A stretch of DNA of 64,000 nucleotides from positions 433,549 through 497,548 of the forward strand of contig JANJTA010000035.1 of assembly GCA_024711345.1 (NCBI GenBank). The letters are read 5' to 3'. Positions 56,024 to 64,000 of this stretch are shown here, in pieces. This stretch comes from Rhodanobacter sp. GTDB lineage: Bacteria > Pseudomonadota > Gammaproteobacteria > Xanthomonadales > Rhodanobacteraceae. Each line of letters opens with the position of its first letter. Position 1 is the first letter of the stretch. A program made the position numbers and the translations under genes. The notes under the pieces are model-generated. The model was not told the DNA's origin. It did not search any database and saw only the letters and a program-made list of their open reading frames with translations.

Positions 56024-56512
56024 TTACTGGTTGAGCAGCAGGTCGACGATCACGCCGGTGGCGATCGCCACCAGCAGGAAGTCGCCGTTGTCGCTGCGCA
56101 CCCAGTGATAGCCGCGTGGCGGTTCGCGCAGGTGGACGCGGCGCCAGTCGGTCACCACGTAGCGGGTGCGGTACTCCACCGGCAGGTAGCCGCCGCGCCG
56201 GTACCAGCCCTCGTGGCGGCCGCGATCGTGCCAGTTCTTGTAGTGGCCGTAGGCATGCCCCGGAGGGCCATCGCGGCGCAGGCCGGGCGGGCCGTCGTCG
56301 CGCACGTAACGGCGGTCGTAGCGGTCGTCATCGCGCTCGTAACGGCCGCGATCGTGGCCGTTGCCGCGATAGCCGTCATCCTGCTCGTTCTGGCCCTGGC
56401 CGTTGCCATGACCCCGGCCATGGCCGTGGCCGTTGCCCTGCGCCAGCGCGAAGCCGCTGGCCAGCATCAGCATCGCACCCAGCACGGCAGACAGACTCAG
56501 CAGCTTCTTCAT
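56024..56512 (-). CDS. RcnB-family periplasmic protein
   Basis: The 162-residue exported protein has a signal peptide (MKKLLSLSAVLGAMLMLASG), a low-complexity region rich in Gly, His, Asp, Arg and Tyr (residues ~26-105), and a C-terminal RcnB domain. The domain reads LPVEYRTRYVVTDWRRVHLR, PPRGYHWVRSDNGDFLLVA, then IATGVI. RcnB in E. coli modulates Ni/Co export; many homologues have no known role, and the His/Asp-rich region could bind metal. GGAG precedes the ATG at 56512. The gene is monocistronic with its own terminator. Confidence 0.88.
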   Translation of the reverse strand: MKKLLSLSAVLGAMLMLASGFALAQGNGHGHGRGHGNGQGQNEQDDGYRGNGHDRGRYERDDDRYDRRYVRDDGPPGLRRDGPPGHAYGHYKNWHDRGRHEGWYRRGGYLPVEYRTRYVVTDWRRVHLREPPRGYHWVRSDNGDFLLVAIATGVIVDLLLNQ

Positions 56513-56722
56513 GTGTCGATCTCCATTTCTATGGGCCATGGGGCCGACGGCATGGTACCGGCAACCGGCCGGCACCGTTGTGCAGCCCGGCACAAAGCTT
56601 GACCCGGACGCCCCAACCCGGCATGAACCGTCCGGGCCGACCGGCTCCCCGTTCAGCCTGCAGCAACCACCGCCGCTCGGCTACCATTGGCGGCTTTCGG
56701 CATCCATCTCGGGGGTTTCCCA

Positions 56723-57490
56723 ATGCAGCTCGATCAGGTCAAGGCCATCATCACCGGCGGCGCCTCCGGTCTCGGCCACGCGGTGGCGCAGCACATCGTC
56801 GCCCATGGCGGCAAGGTCGCGCTGTTCGACGTCAACGACGACAAGGGCCAGGCCGCCGCGAAGGAGCTGGGCGAGGCCGCCCGCTTCTTCCGCACCGACG
56901 TCACCTCCGAGGACGGCGTGGCCACCAACGTGGCTGCCGCGCACCACGCCATGGGCGGGCTCAACGTGGTGATGAACTGCGCCGGCATCCTCGGCGCCGG
57001 CCGCGTGCTGGGCAAGGAAGGCCCGATGGCGCTATCCACCTTCGCCACCACCGTGATGGTGAACCTGGTCGGCAGCTTCAACGTGGCCAAGGCCGGCGCG
57101 GCGCTGATGCAGGCCAACGAAGCGGGCGAGGACGGCGAGCGCGGCGTGATCGTCAACACCGCCTCGGTCGCCGCCTACGAGGGCCAGATCGGCCAGGCTG
57201 CGTATTCCGCCTCCAAGGGCGGCGTGGTCGGCATGACCTTGCCGATGGCGCGCGAGCTCTCGCGCTTCGGCATCCGCGTGGCGACCATCGCGCCGGGCAT
57301 CTTCTGGACCCCGATGGTCGACGGCATGCCGGAGGCCGTGCAGCAGTCGCTGTCCGCCTCGATCCCGTTCCCCTCGCGCCTGGGCAAACCGGACGAGTTC
57401 GCGCAGACCGTGGCCTTCATCCTTACCAACCGCTACATCAACGGCGAGACGATCCGCCTCGACGGCGCGGTGCGGTTGGCGGCGAAGTAA
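56723..57490 (+). CDS. 3-hydroxyacyl-CoA dehydrogenase, short-chain dehydrogenase type (HSD10-like)
   Basis: The 255-residue SDR has the cofactor loop TGGASGLG (11-18), Asp36 after the second strand (NAD preference), NCAGI, and the catalytic Ser148, Tyr161 and Lys165 in YSASKGG. The long insert between the fourth strand and helix (GEDGERGVIVNTASVAAYEG) and IAPGIFWTPMVDGMPE match type II 3-hydroxyacyl-CoA dehydrogenases, which act in isoleucine and short-chain fatty acid breakdown. The start at 56723 follows a G-run; an in-frame ATG at 56687 is less likely. Confidence 0.9.
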   Translation: MQLDQVKAIITGGASGLGHAVAQHIVAHGGKVALFDVNDDKGQAAAKELGEAARFFRTDVTSEDGVATNVAAAHHAMGGLNVVMNCAGILGAGRVLGKEGPMALSTFATTVMVNLVGSFNVAKAGAALMQANEAGEDGERGVIVNTASVAAYEGQIGQAAYSASKGGVVGMTLPMARELSRFGIRVATIAPGIFWTPMVDGMPEAVQQSLSASIPFPSRLGKPDEFAQTVAFILTNRYINGETIRLDGAVRLAAK

Positions 57491-57497
57491 GTGCGCT

Positions 57498-57613
57498 CAT
57501 CCATGCGCGCGAAAGTCGAAAAGCGGCCATCCATGGCCGCACTCTTCAAACCAGTGCACCCGTCCATGGGCGCGAAAGTCAAAAAGCGGCCATCCATGGC
57601 CGCACTCTTCAAA
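57498..57613. repeat. Tandem pair of a 53-base repeat containing a hairpin
   Basis: Two direct copies (57498-57550 and 57561-57613, period 63) share nearly all bases. Each contains the perfect 8-base-pair palindrome GCGGCCATCCATGGCCGC (57523-57540 and 57586-57603), preceded by GCGAAAGTC and followed by ACTCTTCAAA. They begin 8 bases after the dehydrogenase stop and end 24 bases before the yeiP ATG. The core is unrelated to the 25-base REP-like unit. Confidence 0.9.
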
Positions 57614-57637
57614 TAGATCGCTACTTCCCGGGCACTT

Positions 57638-58201
57638 ATGAAAGCTTCCGACGTCAAGAAAGGCAACGTGGTCGAGCACGACGGCACCGTCTACCAGGTG
57701 CGCGACATCGAGCGCAGCGCGCCCACCGCGCGTGGCGGCAACGTCACCTTCCGCTTCACCATGTATTCGATCCCCGGGGGGCGCAAGTACGACCTCAGCC
57801 TGCGCGCCGACGACGACCTGAAGGAGATGGACCTGGTACGCCGCGCGGCGAACTTCTCCTACATGGACGGCGAGGCCTTCGTGTTCATGGACGCCGAGGA
57901 CTACACCCAGTACATGCTGTCGCCGGAACTGGTGGGCGACAACGCCGGCTACATCGTCGAAGGCGTCGAGGGCTACTACGTGCAGTTGATCGATGACGCC
58001 CCGGTCGGCCTGCAGGTCCCCACCAGCGTGGTGCTCACCGTGGTCGATACCGCGCCGGAGATGAAGGGCGCCAGCGCCACCAAGCGCACCAAGCCGGCCA
58101 AGCTCGACACCGGCATCGAGATCCAGGTGCCCGAGTACATCACCAACGACGAGAAGGTGTGGGTGAACACGCTGACCGGCGAGTTCGCCGGCAGAGCCTG
58201 A
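57638..58201 (+). CDS. yeiP: Elongation factor P-like protein YeiP (EfpL)
   Basis: The 187-residue three-domain protein is an EF-P paralogue: [20 protein letters not shown], then the tip loop [12 protein letters not shown] with Arg where EF-P has a modified Lys, then [20 protein letters not shown] and a C-terminal OB domain [20 protein letters not shown]. YeiP/EfpL relieves ribosome stalling at proline-rich and related motifs without the EF-P lysine modification. The gene stands alone behind the tandem repeat. Confidence 0.95.
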   Translation: MKASDVKKGNVVEHDGTVYQVRDIERSAPTARGGNVTFRFTMYSIPGGRKYDLSLRADDDLKEMDLVRRAANFSYMDGEAFVFMDAEDYTQYMLSPELVGDNAGYIVEGVEGYYVQLIDDAPVGLQVPTSVVLTVVDTAPEMKGASATKRTKPAKLDTGIEIQVPEYITNDEKVWVNTLTGEFAGRA

Positions 58202-58304
58202 GGCGTTGGCGAGAGTCCCGTGGACTCTCGCGCACCCGGCGTGAGGCTGGCGGTACGCGGTTTTTGCCATACTCGGTTCCCACTTCACCGGCTTGCCGCG
58301 CCTG

Positions 58305-60389
58305 ATGTCTTCCAGCGCCTATTCGCTACGCGCCCATGCGCTCGAGAGCCTGACCGCGATCAAGCGGCCGGACGTGCCGTGGCGGGTGGTGTTGCGCAAT
58401 ACCGCGGCGGTGATCCTGCCGCTGGCCGCGGGCATGGCGAGCGGCCACCCGCAGATCGGCCTGGGCGTGGCGGCCGGCGCGCTGGACACGATGTTCTCCG
58501 ACCAGCCCGGCCCCTATCGCCAGCGCCTGCGCCAACTGCTGCTGGCCTCGCTGGCCGCCGGCCTAGCCGCACTGGTGGGCTTCCTGATCGGCGGCCAACT
58601 GCTGCCGATCCTGCTGGCCACCGCGGCCTGCGGTTTCTTCGGCGGCCTGCTGGTGGTGTTCGGCACCGACACCGCGCGGGTCGGCATGACCAGCATGATC
58701 CTGCTGGTGATCACCGCCTCGACGCCGGCCTCGCTCGACCATGCGCTCGGCGGCGCCGCGCTGATCTTTGCCGGCGGCCTGTTGCTGATGGCGTTCTCGC
58801 TGGCGGGATGGCCACTGCAGCGCTACTGGCCGGAGCGCATGGCGCTGGCCAAGGTGTATGCGGGGCTGGCCGAACTGGCCCGGCAGCCGTCGCCCGACGA
58901 GGCCGACGTGCCGGCGCTGACCGAGGCGATGACCACGCTGCAGCAGACCCTGCTCGGCCGCCACCGCGCGCACGGCCGCGCGATGGAGGCGTTCGGCGTG
59001 CTGCTGGAGCTGGCCGAGCGGATCCGGCTGGAGCTCACCGCGATGAGCGCGCTGCACGCCGAGCCGGGCCTGCATGCGCGCTTTCGCGACGACGCCGCCC
59101 ACGTGCTGGCGGCCATCGCCGAGGCGCTGGAGCACGGTGACTCGCCCGAACGCGCCCAGCACACGCTGCAGGCCCTGCGCGCCAGCGAGCGCATCCTGCT
59201 CGACGGCAACGAACGGGCGCCCGGCCTGGCCGCGCACATCCACGCACTGGCCGGCCAACTGGCCGCCGCGGTGCGCAACGCCGACTGGGCCGGCAGCCGC
59301 GGCGAGCTGCGCGCCAGCGCGGCGGAAACCCGACTGCCGCCGTCGCTGCGCAGCAACTCGCCGTGGGCCACCCTGCGTGCCAACCTCACGCCGCGCTCGG
59401 TGGCGTTCCGCCACGCCGTGCGCATGGCGATCTGCCTCAGCGCGGCGCTGTGGCTCTCGCGCCTGCTGCAGCTGCCGCACGGCTACTGGCTGCCGATGAC
59501 GGCGGCAATCGTGCTGCGTCCGGACTTCGCCGCCACCTTCAACTTCGGCCTGCTGCGCGTGCTCGGCACCGTGCTCGGGCTGGTGCTGACCACCGTGCTG
59601 CTGCACGTCACGCCGGACGAGCCGTGGGCGCACCTGGCGCTGATGGCGGTGCTGTGCATGGCGTTCCGCTACCTGGCCGGCGCGCACTACGGCATCGCGG
59701 TGGCGGCGCTGACCGGCACCGTGGTGATCCTGCTCTCGTTCGACGGCGTCAACCCCGGCCTGGCGGTCTCCGACCGCGTGCTCAACACCGCGCTCGGCTG
59801 CGGCATGGCCCTGCTCGCCTACGTGGCGTGGCCGACCTGGGAGCGCGGCCGCGCCCGCGCCGCGCTGGCGGTGATGCTGGACGCCTATGCCAGCTATCTG
59901 CAGGCGCTGGCGCAGCCCGGACAGACCGCGCTGCACGATGACACGCGCAGCGCGGCGCGCACCGCGCGCACCAATGCGCAGGCCTCGATCGACCGCATGC
60001 GCACCGAACCGGCCACGCCGCCGGAGCTGCTGGCGCTGGCCCGCGCGCTGTTCGCCAACGGCAACCGCCTGGCGCGCACCGCGATGACGCTGGAAGCCAC
60101 CCTCGACGATTTCGCCACGCTGGCCGAGCCGGCCGGCGTCGCACGCTTCGTCGAACGGGCCGCCGGCAACCTGCGCGTGATCGCCGCCGCCCTGCGCGAA
60201 CAACGCCCGACCGGCCCGCTGCCGGACCTGCGCGCGCTGCAACGTCAGCTGGTCGGCGCCACGCGGGAAGGCGGCGACCCCGCGGCCGCCGAATTGCTGG
60301 CGCGGATCAGCGACCGCCTGGTGGACAACATCGACACGCTGGCCCACGTGGCCAACCGCAGCCGGCAGGATCTCACCGCCACGGCCTAG
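58305..60389 (+). CDS. FUSC family inner-membrane protein (YccS/aromatic acid exporter-like)
   Basis: The 694-residue protein has two blocks of membrane helices (residues ~30-175 and ~385-520), each followed by a long soluble helical domain, the FUSC layout. Typical segments are LRNTAAVILPLAAGMASGHP and HAVRMAICLSAALWLSRLLQ, then GYWLPMTAAIVLRPDF. Relatives export fusaric acid, p-hydroxybenzoate or similar aromatic acids. ACMSD follows 52 bases downstream, so export of an aromatic intermediate of tryptophan breakdown is conceivable but unproven. I chose ATG 58305; a TTG four codons earlier (58293) is possible, and neither has a strong ribosome site. Confidence 0.88.
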   Translation: MSSSAYSLRAHALESLTAIKRPDVPWRVVLRNTAAVILPLAAGMASGHPQIGLGVAAGALDTMFSDQPGPYRQRLRQLLLASLAAGLAALVGFLIGGQLLPILLATAACGFFGGLLVVFGTDTARVGMTSMILLVITASTPASLDHALGGAALIFAGGLLLMAFSLAGWPLQRYWPERMALAKVYAGLAELARQPSPDEADVPALTEAMTTLQQTLLGRHRAHGRAMEAFGVLLELAERIRLELTAMSALHAEPGLHARFRDDAAHVLAAIAEALEHGDSPERAQHTLQALRASERILLDGNERAPGLAAHIHALAGQLAAAVRNADWAGSRGELRASAAETRLPPSLRSNSPWATLRANLTPRSVAFRHAVRMAICLSAALWLSRLLQLPHGYWLPMTAAIVLRPDFAATFNFGLLRVLGTVLGLVLTTVLLHVTPDEPWAHLALMAVLCMAFRYLAGAHYGIAVAALTGTVVILLSFDGVNPGLAVSDRVLNTALGCGMALLAYVAWPTWERGRARAALAVMLDAYASYLQALAQPGQTALHDDTRSAARTARTNAQASIDRMRTEPATPPELLALARALFANGNRLARTAMTLEATLDDFATLAEPAGVARFVERAAGNLRVIAAALREQRPTGPLPDLRALQRQLVGATREGGDPAAAELLARISDRLVDNIDTLAHVANRSRQDLTATA

Positions 60390-60441
60390 GCTTGTGCGGG
60401 CGCAACGCGACGCTGGCACGGCGAAGTTTTACACTGCGTCG

Positions 60442-61476
60442 ATGCTGAAGATCGACACCCACGCGCACATCCTGCCCCGCGACTGGCCGAACCTGGCGGC
60501 CAAGTACGGTGACGACCGCTTCCCGGTGATGACCCATACCGATGGCCGCCACCGCATCTACAAGGACAGCCGGTTCTTCCGCGAAGTGTGGGATTCGGCG
60601 TTCGACCCGCAGACGCGCATCGACGACTACGCCCGCTTCGGCGTCGACGTGCAGGTGATCTCCACCGTGCCGGTGCTGTTTTCGTACTGGGCGCCCGGCC
60701 ACCAGGCGCTGGAACTGCACCGCCATCTGAACGACCACATGGCCGGCATCTGCCGCGACTTCCCGCGCCACTACGCCGGCATCGGCACGGTGCCGCTGCA
60801 GGCGCCGCAGCTGGCGGTGCGCGAGCTGGAACGCTGCATCGACGAGCTGGGCCTGCAGGGCGTGCAGATCGGCTCGCACTGCGGCGACTGGAACCTGGAC
60901 GCGCCGGAGCTGTTCCCGTTCTTCGAGGCCGCCGCCGACCTCGGCGCGGCGATCCTGGTGCACCCGTGGGACATGATGGGCATGGCCAACATGCCGAAGT
61001 ACTGGATGCCGTGGCTGGTCGGCATGCCGGCCGAACAGTCGCGCGCCGCCTGCTGCCTGGTCTTCGGCGGCGTGATGGAGCGGCTGCCCAAGCTGCGCGT
61101 GATGCTGGCCCATGGCGGGGGCAGCTTCCCCTCGACGATCGGCCGCATCGAACACGGCTTCCGCATGCGTCCCGACCTGGTCGCCACCGACAACCCGCGC
61201 AACCCGCGCGAGTACCTCCAGCGCTTCTATTTCGATTCCTGCGTGCACGACGATCAGGCATTGCGCTATTTGCTGGATGTGACCGGCGCCCGCCAGGTGA
61301 TGCTCGGCACCGACTATCCTTTCCCGCTGGGGGAGCAGGCACCCGGCAGCGGCATCGAGGCACTGGGCCTGGACGAAGCCGACCGCGCGCGGCTGTTCCA
61401 CGGCACGGCGCTGGAATGGCTGGGCCTGCCCCGCCACCGCTTCGCCCCCGACCCCCTTCCGAAGGAATCCGCATGA
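60442..61476 (+). CDS. 2-amino-3-carboxymuconate-6-semialdehyde decarboxylase (ACMSD)
   Basis: The 344-residue amidohydrolase-superfamily decarboxylase removes the carboxylate of the 3-hydroxyanthranilate ring-cleavage product, diverting kynurenine-pathway flux from quinolinate/NAD to catabolism. Zinc ligands are His7 and His9 (IDTHAHILP), His174 (LVHPWDMMG) and Asp291 (LGTDYPFPLGE), with the catalytic His224 in MLAHGGGSFP. The ATG at 60442 starts MLKIDTHAH directly. Its stop overlaps the start of the next gene (ATGA), and kynureninase follows, supporting the pathway assignment. Confidence 0.93.
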   Translation: MLKIDTHAHILPRDWPNLAAKYGDDRFPVMTHTDGRHRIYKDSRFFREVWDSAFDPQTRIDDYARFGVDVQVISTVPVLFSYWAPGHQALELHRHLNDHMAGICRDFPRHYAGIGTVPLQAPQLAVRELERCIDELGLQGVQIGSHCGDWNLDAPELFPFFEAAADLGAAILVHPWDMMGMANMPKYWMPWLVGMPAEQSRAACCLVFGGVMERLPKLRVMLAHGGGSFPSTIGRIEHGFRMRPDLVATDNPRNPREYLQRFYFDSCVHDDQALRYLLDVTGARQVMLGTDYPFPLGEQAPGSGIEALGLDEADRARLFHGTALEWLGLPRHRFAPDPLPKESA

Positions 61477-61991
61477 GCCTCCTGCGCAGCCCCCTCCTCG
61501 CGATCGCCTTCGCCGCCGTCCTGGCCGCCGGCGGTGCCCACGCCGCCGACGTCAGCATGGCCGACGGCGCCGTCCACTTCACCACGCCGGACAACTGGCT
61601 CGGCATCATGGAAACCCAGGGCGACCCCGAAGCCCGCGTGTTCCAGGTGCCCGACCCCTCGCCCACCGGCAAGAACAGCCTGGCCCGGGTCACCGTCACG
61701 GTGAAGCAGGTGGCCGACGTCAACGGCTTCAACCAGTACCGCAGCGAAGCCACCGCCAAGGCGATGGCACTCCCCGGCTACAAGGCCGCCGAAGTGCCGC
61801 CGGGGCCGAACAGCAACGTCTACACCGCGCAGGAAAACGCCACCGCCTTCAGCTACACCGAGCACTACTGGTTCAAGAACGGCCACGCGATCCAGCTGCG
61901 CTGCGTGCGCCCCAGCCAGAGCCAGGCCGGCGCCGACTGGAAGGCCGCCTTCGACAAGGGCTGCGAGGCGATCGCGGCGCAACTGAAGTAA
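61473..61991 (+). CDS. Exported protein of unknown function between ACMSD and kynU
   Basis: The 172-residue protein has a signal peptide (LLAIAFAAVLAAGGAHAADV) and a mature domain of about 148 residues with two cysteines (LRCVRPS and KGCEAI) that could form a disulfide. I recognise no family. Fragments such as VHFTTPDNWLGIMETQGDPE and SLARVTVTVKQVAD suggest a beta-rich fold. It overlaps ACMSD by four bases and is followed by kynU after 61 bases, so it should be translated with the kynurenine-pathway enzymes although it is directed to the periplasm. Confidence 0.8.
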   Translation: MSLLRSPLLAIAFAAVLAAGGAHAADVSMADGAVHFTTPDNWLGIMETQGDPEARVFQVPDPSPTGKNSLARVTVTVKQVADVNGFNQYRSEATAKAMALPGYKAAEVPPGPNSNVYTAQENATAFSYTEHYWFKNGHAIQLRCVRPSQSQAGADWKAAFDKGCEAIAAQLK

Positions 61992-62052
61992 GTACGCGTC
62001 GATCCCGTCCCTGCTTTGCGGGGGAGAGATCAGCACTGCAAAGAGATACCCG

Positions 62053-63345
62053 ATGCCCGCAAGCTTCGAAGCCACCCTCGACTGGGCCAACGCCCAGGAC
62101 GCCGCCGATCCACTGCGCGCGTTCCGCGACGAGTTCCTGATCCCGCCGCACGAGGGCCGCGACGGCCGGCCGGTCGACAGCGTGTACTTCTGCGGCAACT
62201 CGCTGGGCCTGCAGCCGCGCGCGGTGCGCGAGGCGGTCAACGCGGAACTGGACTACTGGGGCGAGCTGGGCGTCGAAGGCCACTTCAAGGGCCGCCTGCC
62301 GTGGATGGACTACCACGAGTTCGTGCGCGACGACCTGGCCGCCGTGGTCGGCGCCAAGCCCGTCGAAGTGGTGGCGATGAACACCCTGGGCGTGAACCTG
62401 CACCTGATGATGGTGAGCTTCTACCGCCCCACGCCGGAGCGCCACGCCATCCTGATCGAGGCCGGCAGCTTCCCCACCGACCGCTACGCGGTGGAGTCGC
62501 AGGTCCGCTTCCACGGCTTCAGTCCCGCGCTGTCGCTGATCGAGCTGGAGGCCGACGAACCGAACGGCACCACCTCGATGCAGGCGATCGAGCGCGTGCT
62601 GGCCGAGCGCGGCGAGCAGATCGCGCTGGTGCTGCTGCCCGGCGTGCAGTACCGCACCGGCCAGGCGTTCGACCTGAAGGCGATCACCGCGCTGGGCCAC
62701 CGACACGGCTGCACGGTCGGCTTCGACCTCGCCCACGCGGTCGGCAACCTGCCGCTGCAGCTGCACGACAGCGGCGCCGACTTCGCGATCTGGTGCAGCT
62801 ACAAGTACCTGAACTCCGGCCCCGGCGCGATCGGCGGCGCGTTCGTGCACGAGCGCCATGCGCAAGCCGCGCTGCCGCGCTTCGCCGGCTGGTGGGGCCA
62901 CGACAAGACCACCCGCTTCCAGATGGGCCCCGAGTTCCACGCCACGCCCGGCGCCGACGGCTGGCAGCTGTCCAACCCGCCGATCCTCGCGCTGGCCCCG
63001 CTGCGCGTTTCGCTGGAGATCTTCCGCCGCGCCGGCATGGATCGCCTGCGCGAAAAATCGCTGCAACTCACCGGTTACCTCGAATGGCTGGTGCAGACGC
63101 AGCTCGCCGACGTGCTGGAAGTGGTCACCCCCGCCGACCCCGCACGCCGCGGCGCCCAGCTGTCGATCCGCGTGACCGGCGGCCGCGAACGCGGCCGCGC
63201 CCTGTTCGAATACCTGATGGCCAACGGCATCATCGGCGACTGGCGCGAACCCGACGTGATCCGCATCTCGCCGGCGCCGCTGTACAACCGGTTTGAGGAT
63301 TGCTTGGCGTTTGCGGAGGCGGTGCGGGGGTGGAGCCGCAGCTGA
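62053..63345 (+). CDS. kynU: Kynureninase
   Basis: The 430-residue PLP enzyme hydrolyses kynurenine or 3-hydroxykynurenine to anthranilate or 3-hydroxyanthranilate plus alanine. Signatures are VYFCGNSLGLQPRAVREAVN, MNTLGVNLHLMMVSFYRPT, VGFDLAHAVGNLPLQLHD (cofactor Asp) and WCSYKYLNSGPGAIGG with PLP on Lys251, then GWWGHDKTTRFQMG. It is complete and of usual length. With ACMSD next to it, 3-hydroxykynurenine is the likely substrate; the monooxygenase and 3-hydroxyanthranilate dioxygenase genes are not in the window. Confidence 0.96.
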   Translation: MPASFEATLDWANAQDAADPLRAFRDEFLIPPHEGRDGRPVDSVYFCGNSLGLQPRAVREAVNAELDYWGELGVEGHFKGRLPWMDYHEFVRDDLAAVVGAKPVEVVAMNTLGVNLHLMMVSFYRPTPERHAILIEAGSFPTDRYAVESQVRFHGFSPALSLIELEADEPNGTTSMQAIERVLAERGEQIALVLLPGVQYRTGQAFDLKAITALGHRHGCTVGFDLAHAVGNLPLQLHDSGADFAIWCSYKYLNSGPGAIGGAFVHERHAQAALPRFAGWWGHDKTTRFQMGPEFHATPGADGWQLSNPPILALAPLRVSLEIFRRAGMDRLREKSLQLTGYLEWLVQTQLADVLEVVTPADPARRGAQLSIRVTGGRERGRALFEYLMANGIIGDWREPDVIRISPAPLYNRFEDCLAFAEAVRGWSRS

Positions 63346-63368
63346 TACACCCGGCACGTTGATTGCCT

Positions 63369-63396
63369 ATGTCCGCTATCGATCTGAAACGGACAT
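63369..63396. repeat. Inverted repeat ATGTCCG...CGGACAT upstream of a low-GC gene
   Basis: Arms of seven bases (63369-63375 and 63390-63396) flank 14 bases. A related half, ACGTCCGCTTCCGAC, appears at 63850-63864 just after the small gene, where the putative IS end begins. It may be a hairpin, a mobile-cassette boundary, or a dispersed repeat; I cannot decide from one and a half copies. Confidence 0.5.
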
Positions 63397-63433
63397 TATG
63401 GTCGAGACACCCAACGAAAGCATCGGAGTGGCT

Positions 63434-63838
63434 ATGCGCCCGACGATCTATGCGACTGCGTTTTTCCTGTTACTTGTCACCTTCGCAACATCAGTGTTCG
63501 GAACTGAGCCTGTCCCAACGAGTGTTTGTGAGATCAACGCGAATCCGGGAAAGTTTGAAGGTGCCGAAGTATCGGTCCACGGATCCATCTACGTTGGCAT
63601 GGATGTGACGAACATCAGTGATCCAGGCTGTCCGGGCGTTGCAATCCAGTTATCCGTGCGCGACGAAGCGCATCGTCGCAAGGACATTCGTGCATTCGAG
63701 CATAACGTCCGGAAATACGGTATGCGGGCAACGGCGACCGTGGAGGGGTCATTTCGCACCAAGACGCCTGTTCTTCCGTACCCCATGCCGGCGATTGATG
63801 TGCATGCGATCAAGAACGTTGTTTTTGAGGCTAAATGA
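63434..63838 (+). CDS. Small exported protein of unknown function in a lower-GC patch
   Basis: The 134-residue protein has a signal peptide (FFLLLVTFATSVFGTE) and a short domain with VCEINANPGKFEGAEVSVHG resembling OB-fold-like exported domains, plus two cysteines (SVCEI and PGCPG) likely to pair. No function is known to me. GGAG lies 8 bases before the ATG at 63434. Base composition is clearly lower than in the rest of the window: bases 63481-63540 contain 31 G+C of 60. It is flanked by ATGTCCG-type motifs and abuts an IS, consistent with horizontal acquisition. Confidence 0.75.
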   Translation: MRPTIYATAFFLLLVTFATSVFGTEPVPTSVCEINANPGKFEGAEVSVHGSIYVGMDVTNISDPGCPGVAIQLSVRDEAHRRKDIRAFEHNVRKYGMRATATVEGSFRTKTPVLPYPMPAIDVHAIKNVVFEAK

Positions 63839-63862
63839 CCACCTGAAAACGTCCGCTTCCGA

Positions 63863-64000
63863 CGGTGGGTTCAACCGGTGGATGCAACACACTGAGAGCT
63901 GCCCTGGCAGCAGGAGTGTTGCAGATGCACCAACGGAAGCGGATTTATTACTCGGAGACACAGAGGTCGTTGATGTGGGATCGCTGGCAGCGCGGCGAGT
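63863..64000 (+). mobile_element. Left end of an IS30-family-like insertion sequence (cut by window edge)
   Basis: The transposase-like frame at 63925 is preceded by about 60 bases with IS-terminus character: GGGTTCAACCGGTGGATGCA near 63867-63886, then a short hairpin GAGCTGCCCTGGCAGC. The exact terminus cannot be fixed because the right end lies outside the window; I estimate it at 63860-63870. Confidence 0.5.
63925..64000 (+). CDS. IS30-family transposase, N-terminal fragment (cut by window edge)
   Basis: The 25 visible codons read MHQRKRIYYSETQRSLMWDR then WQRGE, the start of the helix-turn-helix region of IS30-type transposases (pattern xRIYYtExQxxLMWDRWQxGES). GGAG lies about 11 bases upstream. 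The DDE domain would follow outside the window. Assignment rests on this short but characteristic N-terminus. Confidence 0.68.
   Translation, partial: MHQRKRIYYSETQRSLMWDRWQRGE

Noticed and set aside
57498..57613. Short CRISPR-like array
   Set aside because: Only two units of 53 bases separated by 10 bases, with internal palindromes and no cas genes; not a CRISPR.

Overview
The window is a chromosomal segment of a high-GC gammaproteobacterium. Gene content and protein signatures point to the Xanthomonadales, most likely Rhodanobacter/Dyella/Luteibacter-type Rhodanobacteraceae. Supporting features are the methionine synthase split into two ATGA-overlapping genes, the order murJ-ribF-ileS-lspA-ispH opposite rpsT, a feoA-feoB-small Cys-rich protein operon, a minor-pilin/PilY1 cluster, leucine-catabolism genes and a kynurenine-pathway pair. 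This placement is inferred from content; no rRNA gene is present to test it.

Layout. 1-1833: start of a giant NAD-glutamate dehydrogenase gene leaving the left edge. 2349-6716: a two-gene RND efflux pump. 6896-8056: an acyl-CoA dehydrogenase. 8128-12942: an ArsR/methyltransferase-fusion regulator (SahR-type) with a perfect palindrome in its leader, followed by split metH. 13399-13683: tRNA-Val(CAC) with its own promoter and, just downstream, a decayed copy of its 3' half. 13753-17526: a very large GAF/GGDEF/globin-like/EAL protein. 17600-19373: an ECF42-like sigma factor with its EGPF/YciI partner. 19519-28363: recC-recB-recD, overlapping genes. 28429-35495: fimT-pilV-pilW-pilX-pilY1-pilE on the minus strand. 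35672-37576: a TPR diguanylate cyclase. 37762-37923: promoter, tRNA-Thr(CGT) and terminator. 37953-45235: ispH, lspA, ileS, ribF and murJ on the minus strand. 45381-45773: rpsT with promoter and terminator. 45894-48318: feoA-feoB-small protein under an apparent Fur box. 48402-52324: liuC-liuD-liuE-like leucine/isovalerate catabolism. 52389-56512: amidohydrolase, Nudix, GST, two GNAT proteins and an RcnB-like protein. 56723-58201: a short-chain dehydrogenase and an EF-P-like protein (YeiP/EfpL) separated by a tandem hairpin repeat. 58305-63345: a FUSC transporter, then ACMSD, a secreted protein and kynureninase. 63369-64000: a lower-GC patch with a small secreted protein and the start of an IS30-type transposase gene.

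How the parts connect. Several neighbours make one process: the SahR-type regulator with metH (methionine/SAH cycle), RecBCD (double-strand break repair), the minor pilins with PilY1 (type IV pilus priming and adhesion, with c-di-GMP enzymes on either side), FeoABC-like iron uptake, LiuCDE (3-methylglutaconyl/HMG-CoA steps of leucine breakdown) and ACMSD/KynU (tryptophan to NAD or catabolism). A 25-base repeat occurs four times as inverted pairs (6792, 38938, 39575, 51291). These are intergenic REP/BIME-like elements, three of them inside co-directional gene runs.

I found no CRISPR array, prophage or defence system. The least ordinary features are the tRNA-Val half-duplication, the REP-like family, the multi-sensor c-di-GMP protein, the Fur box that moves the feoA start, the ECF42/EGPF pair and the mobile-looking right edge.
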